Source of the DNA: Salinisphaera aquimarina
Lineage (GTDB): Bacteria > Pseudomonadota > Gammaproteobacteria > Nevskiales > Salinisphaeraceae
Length of the DNA: 64,000 nucleotides
Reading direction: 5' to 3'
Assembly: GCF_042643355.1 (NCBI RefSeq)
Contig: NZ_JBHRSS010000001.1
Span: 434,001 to 498,000, forward strand
A program made the translations under genes and the position numbers. A model generated the notes under the pieces. That model searched no databases and had not been told where the DNA came from. It saw only the letters and a list, made by a program, of their open reading frames with translations. Positions 43,860-51,734 of this stretch are shown here, piece by piece (within the stretch, counting starts at the first letter, position 1; each line of letters opens with the position of its first letter).

Positions 43860-44147
43860 ATGATCGAATTCGAATGGGACGCAAAGAAGGCGCGAGCTAA
43901 CGCCAAGAAGCACGGCGTCTCTTTTAGCGAGGCGCAGTCCGTGTTCTATGACGAATACGCTCGCCAGTTCTTTGATGAGGAACACTCTGAATCGGAAGAG
44001 CGTTTCATCATGCTCGGGCTGAGCGATCAATCACGAATTCTCGTCGTATGCCACTGCGAGCGATCTCAAGGACAAGCCATTCGCCTGATATCAGCCCGTA
44101 AGGCAACTGCTTGTGAGCGCAAGCACTACGAAGGTCCAAAGCCATGA
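43860..44147 (+). CDS. brnT: BrnT family ribonuclease toxin
   Basis: A 95-aa RelE-fold toxin that cleaves RNA. It has the family N-terminus FEWDAKKARANAKKHGVSFSEAQSVF, the central DEEHSESEERFIMLGLSDQSRILVVCH, and the C-terminal IRLISARKATACERKHYE (the RxISAR-type active segment). The start at 43860 is so close to the -10 (ends 43853) that the mRNA is probably leaderless or nearly so; no Shine-Dalgarno sequence exists. Its stop overlaps brnA (ATGA). Confidence 0.9.
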   Translation: MIEFEWDAKKARANAKKHGVSFSEAQSVFYDEYARQFFDEEHSESEERFIMLGLSDQSRILVVCHCERSQGQAIRLISARKATACERKHYEGPKP

Positions 44148-44359
44148 AACAGGAATACGATTTTTCGAAAATGAAGTCTCGTAAGAATCCTTACGCTGCG
44201 AAATTAAAGCGGCAAGTGACGATTCGTATGCGAGATGATGTCATCACGTACTTCAAAGGCATGTCCGAAGAGACCGGCATTCCTTATCAGAGCTTGATTA
44301 ACCTATATCTTAGGGATTGTATGGCTACCGGGCGTCAGCCGGATCTTTCCTGGAAATAA
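44144..44359 (+). CDS. brnA: BrnA family antitoxin
   Basis: A 71-aa DNA-binding antitoxin partner of BrnT. It contains KLKRQVTIRMRDDVITYFKGMSEETGIPYQSLINLYLRDC, the ribbon-helix-helix type region of the family that also binds the promoter. Translationally coupled to brnT by a 4-bp overlap; the toxin-first order is normal for brnTA. GC is lower than in the host genes around it. Confidence 0.9.
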   Translation: MKQEYDFSKMKSRKNPYAAKLKRQVTIRMRDDVITYFKGMSEETGIPYQSLINLYLRDCMATGRQPDLSWK

Positions 44360-44485
44360 TGGCGCCCAACAGGTCGCTGCAGTTGGCCGCCCAAAGCGCT
44401 GCCGCGCTTTGGGTACCCTCCGCGCTTCGCGCTCCGGCCGACCATACCCCGGTTTTAGTAGCATTTCGATCCAGAGTCCAAGGGT

Positions 44486-45319
44486 TCAAGTTGCCGCTTT
44501 TGCGGCGATCTGCGCTGCATAGTCAGCGGGTGTCAGCCCGCTCAGTTCTTTCTTCGGACGCTCCTCGTTGTACTCGCGATGCCAGCCTCGGATGATCGAG
44601 GCGGCGTGAGCCAAGCTCACGAACCAGTGCTCGTTCAAGCATTCATCTCGAAAACGGCCGTTGAAAGACTCAATATAGGCATTCTGATTCGGCTTGCCGG
44701 GTTCGATCTGCTTGAGCTGAACGCCGTTTTCAAGTGCCCAGTTCAGCATCGCCTTGCCGATGAATTCAGGGCCATTATCTGATCGTATGACCGTCGGTAG
44801 GCCTCGGGTGAGCGCCAACTCATCCAGCACACGAGAGACCTGCATACCGCTCATCGACCGACCGGGCACCAGCGCGACGCATTCGTGGGTCGCATCATCG
44901 ACGATGCCCAGGCACTTGATGGCACGACCATCGGCCACCCGATCGAACACAAAATCCATCGACCAGACTTCGTTCGCCACCTTCGGTCGGCCCAACGGCT
45001 GACGATCGGCCACCGGCACCTTCTTTCGCCGTCGCCGCCGAACCTGCAGCGCCTGATCGGCATAGAGTCGTTCGACACGCTTGTGATTGACCGCCCAGCC
45101 GGCCTGGCGAAGCTTGAGATAGATCATCGGCGCGCCGTAGCGCCGATAACACTGGGCCAGACGCAGGATCTCGGCGCGTAAGCGCGCGTTTCGATCCGGC
45201 ACCGGCTGATACCGGAACGCGCTCGCGCTCATCGCGGCGACGGCCAGCGAACGTCGTTCGCTGAGTCCGCGCTGGCTCATGAACCGCACCAGCTCGCGCC
45301 TGGCTGCTGCGGTTACCAT
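44486..45319 (-). CDS. IS3-family transposase OrfB (DDE integrase domain)
   Basis: 277 aa from the ATG at 45319 (MVTAAARRELV). An N-terminal HTH-like region (GLSERRSLAVAAMSASAFRYQ) is followed by the rve integrase domain with Asp in WSMDFVFDR, Asp in VIRSDNGPEF, and Glu in YIESFNGRFRDECLNEH, giving a complete DDE triad. The frame is open upstream to 45370, as expected for an OrfAB frameshift fusion. The catalytic part looks intact. Confidence 0.92.
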   Translation of the reverse strand: MVTAAARRELVRFMSQRGLSERRSLAVAAMSASAFRYQPVPDRNARLRAEILRLAQCYRRYGAPMIYLKLRQAGWAVNHKRVERLYADQALQVRRRRRKKVPVADRQPLGRPKVANEVWSMDFVFDRVADGRAIKCLGIVDDATHECVALVPGRSMSGMQVSRVLDELALTRGLPTVIRSDNGPEFIGKAMLNWALENGVQLKQIEPGKPNQNAYIESFNGRFRDECLNEHWFVSLAHAASIIRGWHREYNEERPKKELSGLTPADYAAQIAAKAAT

Positions 45320-45575
45320 TTTTTCGCAAGGCCTCGCGCGTGACTTCGTTTTCGAGCAGCGACTCGGCAAGTAGCTTTTTGAGGCGGCTATTCTCAGCCT
45401 CGAGGACCTTCAATCGCTTGGCGTCCGATACGTCCATGCCTCCGAACTTGTTCCGCCAGGCGTAGTAGCTGCCTTCGGAAAAGCCGTGCCGGCGGCAGAG
45501 CTCCTTGACCGGCGTACCCGCTTCCGCCTCTTTGAGAAAACCGATGATCTGTTCTTCGGTGTACCGCTTTTTCAT
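45316..45575 (-). CDS. IS3-family transposase OrfA (HTH), shifted at its 3' end
   Basis: The ATG at 45575 (MKKRYTEEQIIGFLKEAEAG) has AAAGGAG upstream. It contains an HTH (PVKELCRRHGFSEGSYYAWRNKFGG) and a leucine zipper (LKVLEAENSRLKKLLAESLLENEV). Homologues end ...LRKKW followed by a stop that overlaps the orfB ATG. Here the A-tract has six A's instead of the seven needed for that ending. The frame therefore reads LRKNGNR and runs on, open to 44895, without meaning. Coordinates given are those of the recognisable OrfA part. Confidence 0.8.
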
Positions 45576-45805
45576 GTCCAATCTCCTTTGGATGATTGGA
45601 CTCTAGATCAGCGTGCTACTCAATTGCGGGGTATGGTCGCAGCCACGTCTTGCATTGCCATATTTGCAGGCGCGTCTATTCCACGCATGACATCTAGCCG
45701 TTCCACAGGGCAGGGCGGCATGCTCTTTCCGGGTCACGACGCTTGCCTATCTGCTTGCCGTCGCGCTGATCTGTACCGCGATCCGATATCAATAGGGCTG
45801 AGCTG

Positions 45806-46267
45806 TCACCTCGGATCAAACAGGCGTGCGCCGGGGCCGGCCCGGGATGCGACGTCGTCGGGATTGCGTAGCGGGCAGATATCCAGCGACAGGCAGCCGC
45901 AGCCGATACAGCCGTCGAGTTGATCGCGCAGCTTGGTGAGTTTGTCGATGCGCTCGTCGAGGTCGTCGCGCCAGCGGTCGGATAGACGACGCCAGTCCTT
46001 TGCGGTCGGCGAGCGTTTTTCCGGCAGGGCGTCGAGTGCGTCGTGGATCTCGGCCAGTGGAATGCCGATGCGCTGGGCCACCTTGATCACGGAGACCAGA
46101 CGCAACACGTCGCGTGAGTAACGCCGCTGATTGCCGGCGTTCCGGCGGCTGTGGATCAGGCCGCGGGTTTCATAGAAGCGCAGCGCGGACACGGCCACGC
46201 CGCTGCGCTCCGCCACCTCGCCGATCGAAAGCGTCTTGTGGATGGCCTGTGTCTCGCGGCTGCTCAT
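45806..46267 (-). CDS. soxR: redox-sensitive transcriptional activator SoxR
   Basis: A 153-aa MerR-family sensor. The start is the ATG at 46267, with GGGAG upstream; the frame runs back to 46531 but lacks coding character there. N-terminal HTH (LSIGEVAERSGVAVSALRFYETRGLI), dimerisation helix, and the SoxR [2Fe-2S] motif CIGCGCLSLDIC (Cys120, 123, 125, 131; Cx2CxCx5C). It is activated by redox-cycling agents. It diverges from the FMN reductase, with a SoxR box in the gap. Confidence 0.95.
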   Translation of the reverse strand: MSSRETQAIHKTLSIGEVAERSGVAVSALRFYETRGLIHSRRNAGNQRRYSRDVLRLVSVIKVAQRIGIPLAEIHDALDALPEKRSPTAKDWRRLSDRWRDDLDERIDKLTKLRDQLDGCIGCGCLSLDICPLRNPDDVASRAGPGARLFDPR

Positions 46268-46449
46268 TGCTGATCTCCCGGCTTTGGCAGTGCTTTCGGC
46301 TCCATGCCACGGGGCGGATAGCCCATGTCGTGGTGCCGCGCGCGGCCAGACGATTACGTCCCGGACCGCGGATGGGCGTCGATCCGGCCATCCGTTTGGT
46401 TCGCCACGACCTGCGTTCTGAACGTTCGAAAAAAATATTGACCCAGCTC

Positions 46450-46480
46450 TTGACCTAAACAAAGGTTGAGGTCTGATGAT
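46450..46480 (+). promoter_or_regulatory. SoxR-box promoter for the FMN reductase gene
   Basis: TTGACC (46450-46455), 19-bp spacer, GATGAT (46475-46480). The over-long spacer is the hallmark of MerR-family promoters. Within it lies the near-palindrome CCTAAACAAAGGTTGAGG (46454-46471), matching the SoxR box CCTCAA-N-TTGAGG with one change. It reads toward the reductase at 46515. Confidence 0.8.
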
Positions 46481-46514
46481 GTCGGCGTCAACCTGAAAAT
46501 GAGCTGGAGCCGAC

Positions 46515-47108
46515 ATGTCGATAGCGACCAATATTTGCCTGATTTACGGCAGCGCCCGCGAGGGCCGCTTCTGCGATACCGTCGCCGGATGGGCCCATCA
46601 CGAACTCGATAGACGAGGTGATTTTCGCGTGAGTATCGTGGACCCGCTGGATGGGCGCAGCTCCGGTGAACGCAACGCCACACTCGCCGAAGCAGACGCC
46701 TTCATCGTGGTGACGCCGGAATATAACCATTCCTTTCCCGCGCCGCTGAAGACGATCATCGACGGCGCCAAGAGCGAATGGGAGGCCAAACCCGTGGCCT
46801 TCGTGTCCTACGGCGGCATTTCCGGCGGGCTGCGTGCCGTGGAACAGCTACGCACGGTCTTCGCCGAGTTGCATGCGGTAAGCGTGCGCGATCAGGTGAG
46901 CATCGCTTTTGCGGGTCGTGCATTCGATGAAGCCGGCCGGCCCAGGGACGCACAGGGCGTGGGCGAGGCGTTCGCGGTGATGCTCGACCGGCTCGTCTGG
47001 TGGTCGGATGCCCTGGCGCAGGTTAGGGGCTGTTGCCGTTTCGTGCGAGCGCCACGTTGGAGTCCTCAAATCGTATCAGGCAAGGCGCGAGTCGCCGGTC
47101 GTGGTTAG
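46515..47108 (+). CDS. NADPH-dependent FMN reductase family protein, C-terminus replaced
   Basis: 197 aa as read. Flavodoxin-like fold with IYGSAREGRFCD (FMN phosphate loop) and VVTPEYNHSFPAPLKTIID (PEYN motif) typical of NADPH-dependent FMN, quinone or chromate reductases. GGISGGLRAVEQLR is also typical. The SoxR box upstream suggests a role against redox-cycling compounds. The last roughly 27 residues (after ALAQV) are encoded by the repeat element starting at 47026, so the original stop has been lost. Fold residues appear complete, so the protein may still work. Confidence 0.85.
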   Translation: MSIATNICLIYGSAREGRFCDTVAGWAHHELDRRGDFRVSIVDPLDGRSSGERNATLAEADAFIVVTPEYNHSFPAPLKTIIDGAKSEWEAKPVAFVSYGGISGGLRAVEQLRTVFAELHAVSVRDQVSIAFAGRAFDEAGRPRDAQGVGEAFAVMLDRLVWWSDALAQVRGCCRFVRAPRWSPQIVSGKARVAGRG

Positions 47109-47292
47109 CCACGATCAAGACTTGCAACGCTGCCTGATGCGATTTGAGGCCCAACCCTTCGGGACAAGGGCTGTTTTGCGGCAATACAGCGTTACAGCGC
47201 GCTTGCGTAGAATGACTACGCGGCGCTTGCTGCGCCTCGTCTTGCCGCAAAACAGCTCTTGGCGCGGTCTCGTACGAAACGGCAACAGCCCC
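47026..47292. mobile_element. MITE-like element with cloverleaf structure
   Basis: 267 bp bounded by 24-bp terminal inverted repeats with one mismatch (47026-47049 and 47269-47292, starting GGGGCTGTTGCCGTTTCGT), flanked on both sides by TA (47024-47025, 47293-47294). Inside are two further long hairpins: 47064-47082 with 47131-47149 (18 of 19) and 47166-47184 with 47242-47260 (18 of 19), each with a smaller inner stem (e.g. 47100-47113). The whole can fold as a three-way junction. TA flanks and the repeat start suggest mobilisation by an IS5- or IS630-type transposase. It has no gene of its own. Confidence 0.8.
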
Positions 47293-47468
47293 TAGAGCGC
47301 GGCGTCCTTATCGGGAAGCGGCGTGAGAACTCAGCCACAGATTGTCGCAGCCGGAAAGCCGCCCCTCTGGCGTGCGCCGCCCGAACATGCGGTGATCACG
47401 GCCGCACGCGATGTGGCACGTTATCGATTCATGGATCGATTCGACGATCAACAGAACGGAGTCTGCTG

Positions 47469-48329
47469 ATGTCAGTTTCCCAGTTATCCGCGGACAGCGA
47501 CGCGCTGATGGTCGCCGACGCCATCGATCTGCCGGCTTATCTCGAGCGTATCGGTTACCACGGACCGCTCGTGCCGACACCCGAGCTGCTGGCAACGCTG
47601 GTCGAACGACATATGGCCGCGATCCCGTTCGAGGCGATCGACGTGCTGCTCGACCGCGGCGTCGACCTGGCGCCGTCGGCGGTCGATACAAAGATGCTCG
47701 CGGGCCAACGTGGCGGCTACTGTTTCGAGCACGCCAGCCTGCTGCGGCGGGCACTGCTGGCGATCGGTTTTCCGGTGGAGTCGCATCTCGCCCGGGTCTG
47801 GGTCCACGGCGGTCTCGAGGCGCCGGTGCCAGCGGCCACGCACGCGTCGTTGAAGGTGAGCGCCGGCGAACGGTTGTGGCTCGTGGATGTCGGCTTCGGT
47901 GGCTTCATGGCGAACCAGCCGCTTGTCTGGCAGCCCGATACGCCGCAACAGACACGCTTTGGCGCGTTCCGGATTACCGAAACGGCCCATGGCTTCATGG
48001 TGGAATCGCAGCACCGCGGTCGCTGGTCGCCGCTGTACGAAATCCTGGACTTCGACTGGCAGCCGGTCGATTTCGAGATGGCGAACCACTACGTCGCCGA
48101 ACATCCCGCGTCGCATTTCCGGCACGAGCTCATGGTTGCGCGCACGCAGGGTGACAGCCGCAGCACGCTCGCCGGCAATCGGCTGAAGATTGCGAGCGTC
48201 GATGGCGCCTGCGACGAGCGCAGGCTGGATGCCGACGGCCTGGCCGATGCGCTCGCCACGGTATTCGGCCTGCCGGTCGCGGCCGACTGGCGGCCGCTGC
48301 TCGAACGCGTTGCAGCCGGCACGGACTGA
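47469..48329 (+). CDS. nat: arylamine N-acetyltransferase
   Basis: Transfers acetyl from acetyl-CoA to arylamines or hydrazines, 286 aa. The catalytic triad is visible: Cys85 in RGGYCFEHA, His125 in THASLKV and Asp140 in LVDVGFGG. The N-terminus LPAYLERIGYHGPLVPTPELLATLVERHMAAIPFEAID is typical. The start ATG at 47469 has GGAG at 47458-47461. It lies just after the MITE-like element and before an AraC regulator. Confidence 0.93.
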   Translation: MSVSQLSADSDALMVADAIDLPAYLERIGYHGPLVPTPELLATLVERHMAAIPFEAIDVLLDRGVDLAPSAVDTKMLAGQRGGYCFEHASLLRRALLAIGFPVESHLARVWVHGGLEAPVPAATHASLKVSAGERLWLVDVGFGGFMANQPLVWQPDTPQQTRFGAFRITETAHGFMVESQHRGRWSPLYEILDFDWQPVDFEMANHYVAEHPASHFRHELMVARTQGDSRSTLAGNRLKIASVDGACDERRLDADGLADALATVFGLPVAADWRPLLERVAAGTD

Positions 48330-48468
48330 TCGGTGAGCGCCCAGGCGCCGTACCGCGCTGTTCGATCCTGTGCGCTCGCGCAATACTGAGCAATATTGTC
48401 CAAGATATCCGTACCCGCCGGCGTTACCGTGCCTGTAAATCGGGTCGCGACGTCCCGAGGAGCAGGCC

Positions 48469-49299
48469 ATGGAATCGGACAACCAATTTCGTTTCGTCAA
48501 GAGCACGCATCTGCCGGAGCTGACCGTGCTGCACGCGGCCATGGACGGTTTCAGCTATGACCGGCACGCGCATGAGGAACACGCCTTCGGCGTGACCCTG
48601 ACCGGGCGACAGGACTTCTTCAGCAGCGGCGTCCACCACCGCAGCACGCCCGGCCATGTCATCCAGCTCAATCCCGAGGAGGTGCACGACGGCCATTCCG
48701 GCGGCGACGAACCGCTGAGCTATGTGATGGTGTATATCCATCCGCGTCATCTCGAACCGTTGATCGCCGAAGCCGCGGGCATCGCGCGGGTCGATGATTT
48801 CCGTGTGCGCGAGACCCTGATGCGGGACCCGGTGCTGCGCGGGCACATCACGGAGCTGGCGCGGCTGGTGTCCGGCGGGACGGGTAGCCGGATCGAGCAG
48901 GAGCAGGCGCTCTACGGCATCGCTTCCCGCGCCGCCCGGCACGCCGGCCAGTTCGAGCCGGACGCGGTGGCGACCCGGCCCGACGTGCTGCTCCGACGGG
49001 CCCGCGATTACATCCACAGCCATGTCGCCAGCGACCTGTCGCTCGAGGAGATCAGCGAGGCGGCGCATCTGTCCAAGTATCACTTTCTGCGCCTGTTTCG
49101 ACGCCAGTTCGGCATGACGCCATATCGATATGTGCTCAATTGCCGGATCAACGCCGCGCGCGCGGAGCTGGATACAGGCGCGTCGCTCAGCGACCTGGCG
49201 TACCGGTACGGCTTCGCGGACCTGAGCCATTTCAACCGGCGCTTCAAACGGGTCTACGGCATGACACCGAAGCGCTATCAGGAAAGTATCACCCGCTGA
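48469..49299 (+). CDS. AraC family transcriptional regulator
   Basis: 276 aa. N-terminal cupin-like AraC-binding domain (HAHEEHAFGVTLTGRQDFFSSG... GHVIQLNPEEVHDGH), C-terminal double HTH (DLSLEEISEAAHLSKYHFLRLFRRQFGMTPYRYV and SLSDLAYRYGFADLSHFNRRFKRVYGMTPKRYQ). Regulators of this type next to LysE exporters usually control the exporter in response to an amino acid or similar compound. It lies 14 bp before the exporter gene. Confidence 0.9.
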   Translation: MESDNQFRFVKSTHLPELTVLHAAMDGFSYDRHAHEEHAFGVTLTGRQDFFSSGVHHRSTPGHVIQLNPEEVHDGHSGGDEPLSYVMVYIHPRHLEPLIAEAAGIARVDDFRVRETLMRDPVLRGHITELARLVSGGTGSRIEQEQALYGIASRAARHAGQFEPDAVATRPDVLLRRARDYIHSHVASDLSLEEISEAAHLSKYHFLRLFRRQFGMTPYRYVLNCRINAARAELDTGASLSDLAYRYGFADLSHFNRRFKRVYGMTPKRYQESITR

Positions 49300-49313
49300 A
49301 TCGGGACACCCCC

Positions 49314-49919
49314 ATGATCGGAATATTCGCGTACGCCATCGGCGTGATGTACACGCCGGGGCCGGTGAATCTGCTCGGCCTGAATACGGGACTGAACGGC
49401 CAGTTCCGCGCCTCGACAGGATTTTTCTTCGGCGTCGGGCTGGCGATGCTGATCCTGCTGCTGGCGTTCGGCTGGGCCGGCGCGGCCTGGGTTCGCGGCG
49501 ACGCGCTGGTCTATATCAGCGCGCTCGGTTGCCTCTATATCGGCTATCTGGCGCTCAAGATCGCGCGCGCCAGCGTGACCATCGATACCAAACGGCAAAC
49601 CGCGCGGGCGCTGCGTTTCCGGCAGGGCCTGGTGATGCAGTTGCTCAACCCCAAGGGCATCGTCGCCACGTTGCCCATCGCCACTATCCAGTTCCCCGGC
49701 GCGGGCATCCACGGCGCCGGTCTGGTGCTGTGGTCCGCGGTGCTCGCCTTGCTCGCGGTCGGCGCGCCCGGCAGTTATTCGCTGGTCGGCGATCTGCTTG
49801 GCCGGCGCATCGGCGATCCGAAATACTTTCTCTGGTTCAACCGGGCGATGGCCGTGCTATTGCTCTATGTGGCGGCGGCGATTGCCTATGAGCACGTTTA
49901 TCTGCCACTGGTGGCCTGA
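49314..49919 (+). CDS. LysE family exporter
   Basis: A 201-aa inner-membrane protein with about six helices. It has the LysE/RhtB N-terminal pattern (FAYAIGVMYTPGPVNLLGLNTGLNGQFRASTGFFFGVGLAMLILLL) and QGLVMQLLNPKGIVATLPIATIQF (the LxNPKxx motif). It exports amino acids or related small molecules; the substrate is unknown. The start ATG is at 49314, coupled to the AraC regulator upstream. Confidence 0.9.
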   Translation: MIGIFAYAIGVMYTPGPVNLLGLNTGLNGQFRASTGFFFGVGLAMLILLLAFGWAGAAWVRGDALVYISALGCLYIGYLALKIARASVTIDTKRQTARALRFRQGLVMQLLNPKGIVATLPIATIQFPGAGIHGAGLVLWSAVLALLAVGAPGSYSLVGDLLGRRIGDPKYFLWFNRAMAVLLLYVAAAIAYEHVYLPLVA

Positions 49920-50327
49920 GAAGGCGGGCCTTGGTCGTAATGCCGTTCATTTAAGCGTTGCATAGGCGACGAGCGATATTGAGAGTCCGGTTTTCACGTG
50001 ATGGAAGCCGAATCTTTTGTATCCTGGCGAGAAAACCCGTGCTGGGGATAGCGGCCGTGCGAGATTTCAGACTTTCTGCCAACGATCGGCCTGAGATCAC
50101 GCGCTGTAGCGCGACTTCTCTTGGTTCGCTTGCTCCAAACAAGGGCATGTAGACCAATACGCCAAAACGTTAAAGCCATCTGTGCGTCTGAAAAACAATG
50201 CTCTACCCGTAGATCGAATCAGCGCGCAGCGCGTAATCCGACCCTAGTCTGTCGAATCCAGCCTCATTGCGATAGGCTCGAACCGGAACATCAAGAACAG
50301 CTCGGAGCCGATTGCCGGGAGGGGATT
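49920..50327. other. gap with no supported gene
   Basis: 408 bp of lower GC than the neighbours. Short ORFs on both strands (e.g. 49951-50157 minus) have no recognisable motif. I see no RNA gene, terminator or repeat here. The end carries the strong ribosome-binding site GGGAGGGGA (50317-50325) of the next gene. Confidence 0.4.
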
Positions 50328-50753
50328 GTGAAACGATTGATACCGATTTTGTATCTGCTGCTAATGCCAAGCGCAATCTGGGCCGCCGAGCCTTGGTACT
50401 ACGGGGTTTGGACGGTTGTTGGTTCGGATAGCCCGGGTATTAGTGCGATGACGACCGAGGAAGCGAAATCTTGGGACGGTTCGGTCGCGCACTACACGGC
50501 CGACATCGCCGAGTTCAGGAAAAATGAATGTAGCGATCCCGTGTATCGGTCGACCGAACAAAGCGCAGCGGAATTTTACGACTACTACAGGTTCGATCCG
50601 GCGAAGTTGGGGATCGATGGCAAATCGATTGAGACAATCGAAGTCGGTTGTCCGGATGATTGGATACAGCCTGGATCAAAACTGTTGAAAGTCGATAGCA
50701 GGACCGCTTATACGAGCTGGGATGGTGTCTATTTCAAGCTGAATAAACGCTAG
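50328..50753 (+). CDS. small secreted protein of unknown function
   Basis: 141 aa from the GTG at 50328, chosen for its strong Shine-Dalgarno sequence and because it gives a proper signal peptide (KRLIPILYLLLMPSAIWA, cleavage before AEPWYYG). The mature part is acidic and aromatic (WYYGVWTVVGSDSPGISAMTTEEAKSWDG, YDYYRFDPAKLGID), with two Cys that could form a disulphide (NECSDP, VGCPDD). I do not recognise a family; a small periplasmic binding or inhibitor protein is possible. Base composition is lower in GC than the host core genes, so it may be acquired. Confidence 0.75.
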   Translation: MKRLIPILYLLLMPSAIWAAEPWYYGVWTVVGSDSPGISAMTTEEAKSWDGSVAHYTADIAEFRKNECSDPVYRSTEQSAAEFYDYYRFDPAKLGIDGKSIETIEVGCPDDWIQPGSKLLKVDSRTAYTSWDGVYFKLNKR

Positions 50754-51102
50754 CAGCATGGCGGGGTACGTCGACAATAGCCTCGTCAAGGATCGCAGAT
50801 ATCGTAGATCAAGGGGCGGGGTAGGTTGCACTGCGTTTAGGCTTCTTGATGCAAAAATTAAGGGGCATCGCGCATCAGCGTGAAACCCAAGCCGGATCGA
50901 AGTAGGCCGCTACCGACAACCCAGCAACCAGATTACCGGGAATGATCCGTGAGTAGGGCTTGTTGAACTTGAGAAATAACCAGCAGATACGGCATCCGGT
51001 CGACCACCACGCTGACCTGCTCGTCTTGGGGGCGGCTATGCTTGGGCTTGGGCACACGAGTCTCTAGACTAGGCGGTCTGGACTCCTACAACGAGACACA
51101 GC
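50754..51102. other. gap with no supported gene
   Basis: 349 bp. A short minus-strand ORF (50875-51057) has no family features. No structured RNA or repeat is recognised. The promoter of the redoxin gene is presumably near the right end. Confidence 0.4.
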
Positions 51103-51666
51103 ATGTCGCTCACCGATTCCACCATGATGCCGCTGGGCAAGAAAGCGCCGGCTTTCGATCTGCCGGATACCGTATCCGGCGAACAGAAGACGTTTGCCGA
51201 TATCGCCGGGCCGAAAGCCACGGTGGTGATGTTCATCTGCAACCACTGCCCCTATGTGCTGCACCTGATCGACGAAGTGGTCAAAGTCGCGGAGCACTTT
51301 CAGCCGCAGGGCATTGGCTTTGTCGCGATCTCGTCCAACGACATCAGCACGCGGCCCGAGGACGGCCCGGAGCAGATGCAGGTGTTTGCCGAGAGTCGCG
51401 GTTTCACCTTCCCTTATCTCTACGACGAGAGCCAGGAAGTCGCCAAGGCTTACGATGCCGTTTGCACGCCTGACTTCTTTGTCTTCGACGCCGACGGCAA
51501 GTGTGCCTACCGCGGTCAGTTCGACGAATCGCGGCCGAAGAATGGCGTGGCGGTCACCGGCGCGGAACTGCGCGCTTCGCTCGACGCCATCCTCGAAGGC
51601 GACATGATTCCTGGCGACGTGCAGGTGCCCAGCCAAGGCTGCAGCATCAAGTGGAAGGCGGCCTGA
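51103..51666 (+). CDS. thioredoxin-fold redoxin (AhpC/TSA-type)
   Basis: A 187-aa protein with MPLGKKAPAFDLPDTVSGEQKTFADI, typical of redoxins, and VVMFICNHCPYVLHLIDEVV with a CNHC active-site pair. FVAISSNDISTRPEDGPEQMQVFAE and VCTPDFFVFDADGKCAYRGQFD (cis-Pro TPD) complete the fold. Similar proteins are annotated as thioredoxin family or thiol peroxidase-like. Cytoplasmic, no signal peptide. It probably acts as a thiol reductase or peroxidase. A 12-bp hairpin follows. Confidence 0.85.
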   Translation: MSLTDSTMMPLGKKAPAFDLPDTVSGEQKTFADIAGPKATVVMFICNHCPYVLHLIDEVVKVAEHFQPQGIGFVAISSNDISTRPEDGPEQMQVFAESRGFTFPYLYDESQEVAKAYDAVCTPDFFVFDADGKCAYRGQFDESRPKNGVAVTGAELRASLDAILEGDMIPGDVQVPSQGCSIKWKAA

Positions 51667-51689
51667 TCCGTAAGGGCTGAGCAAAGCTG

Positions 51690-51734
51690 CCGCGCCATGG
51701 CGGACAGGCAATATCTCATGCTGCCATGGCGCGG
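51690..51734 (+). terminator. 12-bp perfect inverted repeat after the redoxin gene
   Basis: CCGCGCCATGGC (51690-51701) and GCCATGGCGCGG (51723-51734) with a 21-nt loop, 23 bp past the stop. No T-run follows, so it may be a stability hairpin or operator. Confidence 0.5.

Larger units (their letters stand above)
44439..45639 (-). mobile_element. IS3-family (IS407-group-like) insertion sequence, about 1.2 kb
   Basis: Terminal inverted repeats start CGACCATACCCCG at 44439 and end with the complement at 45639. Similarity continues inward for about 40 bp (shared AGTAGCA and AGAGTCCAA). Inside lie orfA and orfB of an IS3-type transposase on the minus strand. I cannot find a matching target duplication at the ends, so the copy may be old or one end misplaced by a few bases. 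It lies 79 bp past brnA. Confidence 0.85.

Noticed and set aside
44435..45643. Target-site duplication of the IS3-family element
   Set aside because: Flanks just outside the inverted repeats do not match at 3, 4 or 5 bp in any placement I tried.
47008..47295. 95-aa ORF across the repeat element
   Set aside because: It consists of the element's inverted repeats read as protein; no start signal and no family.
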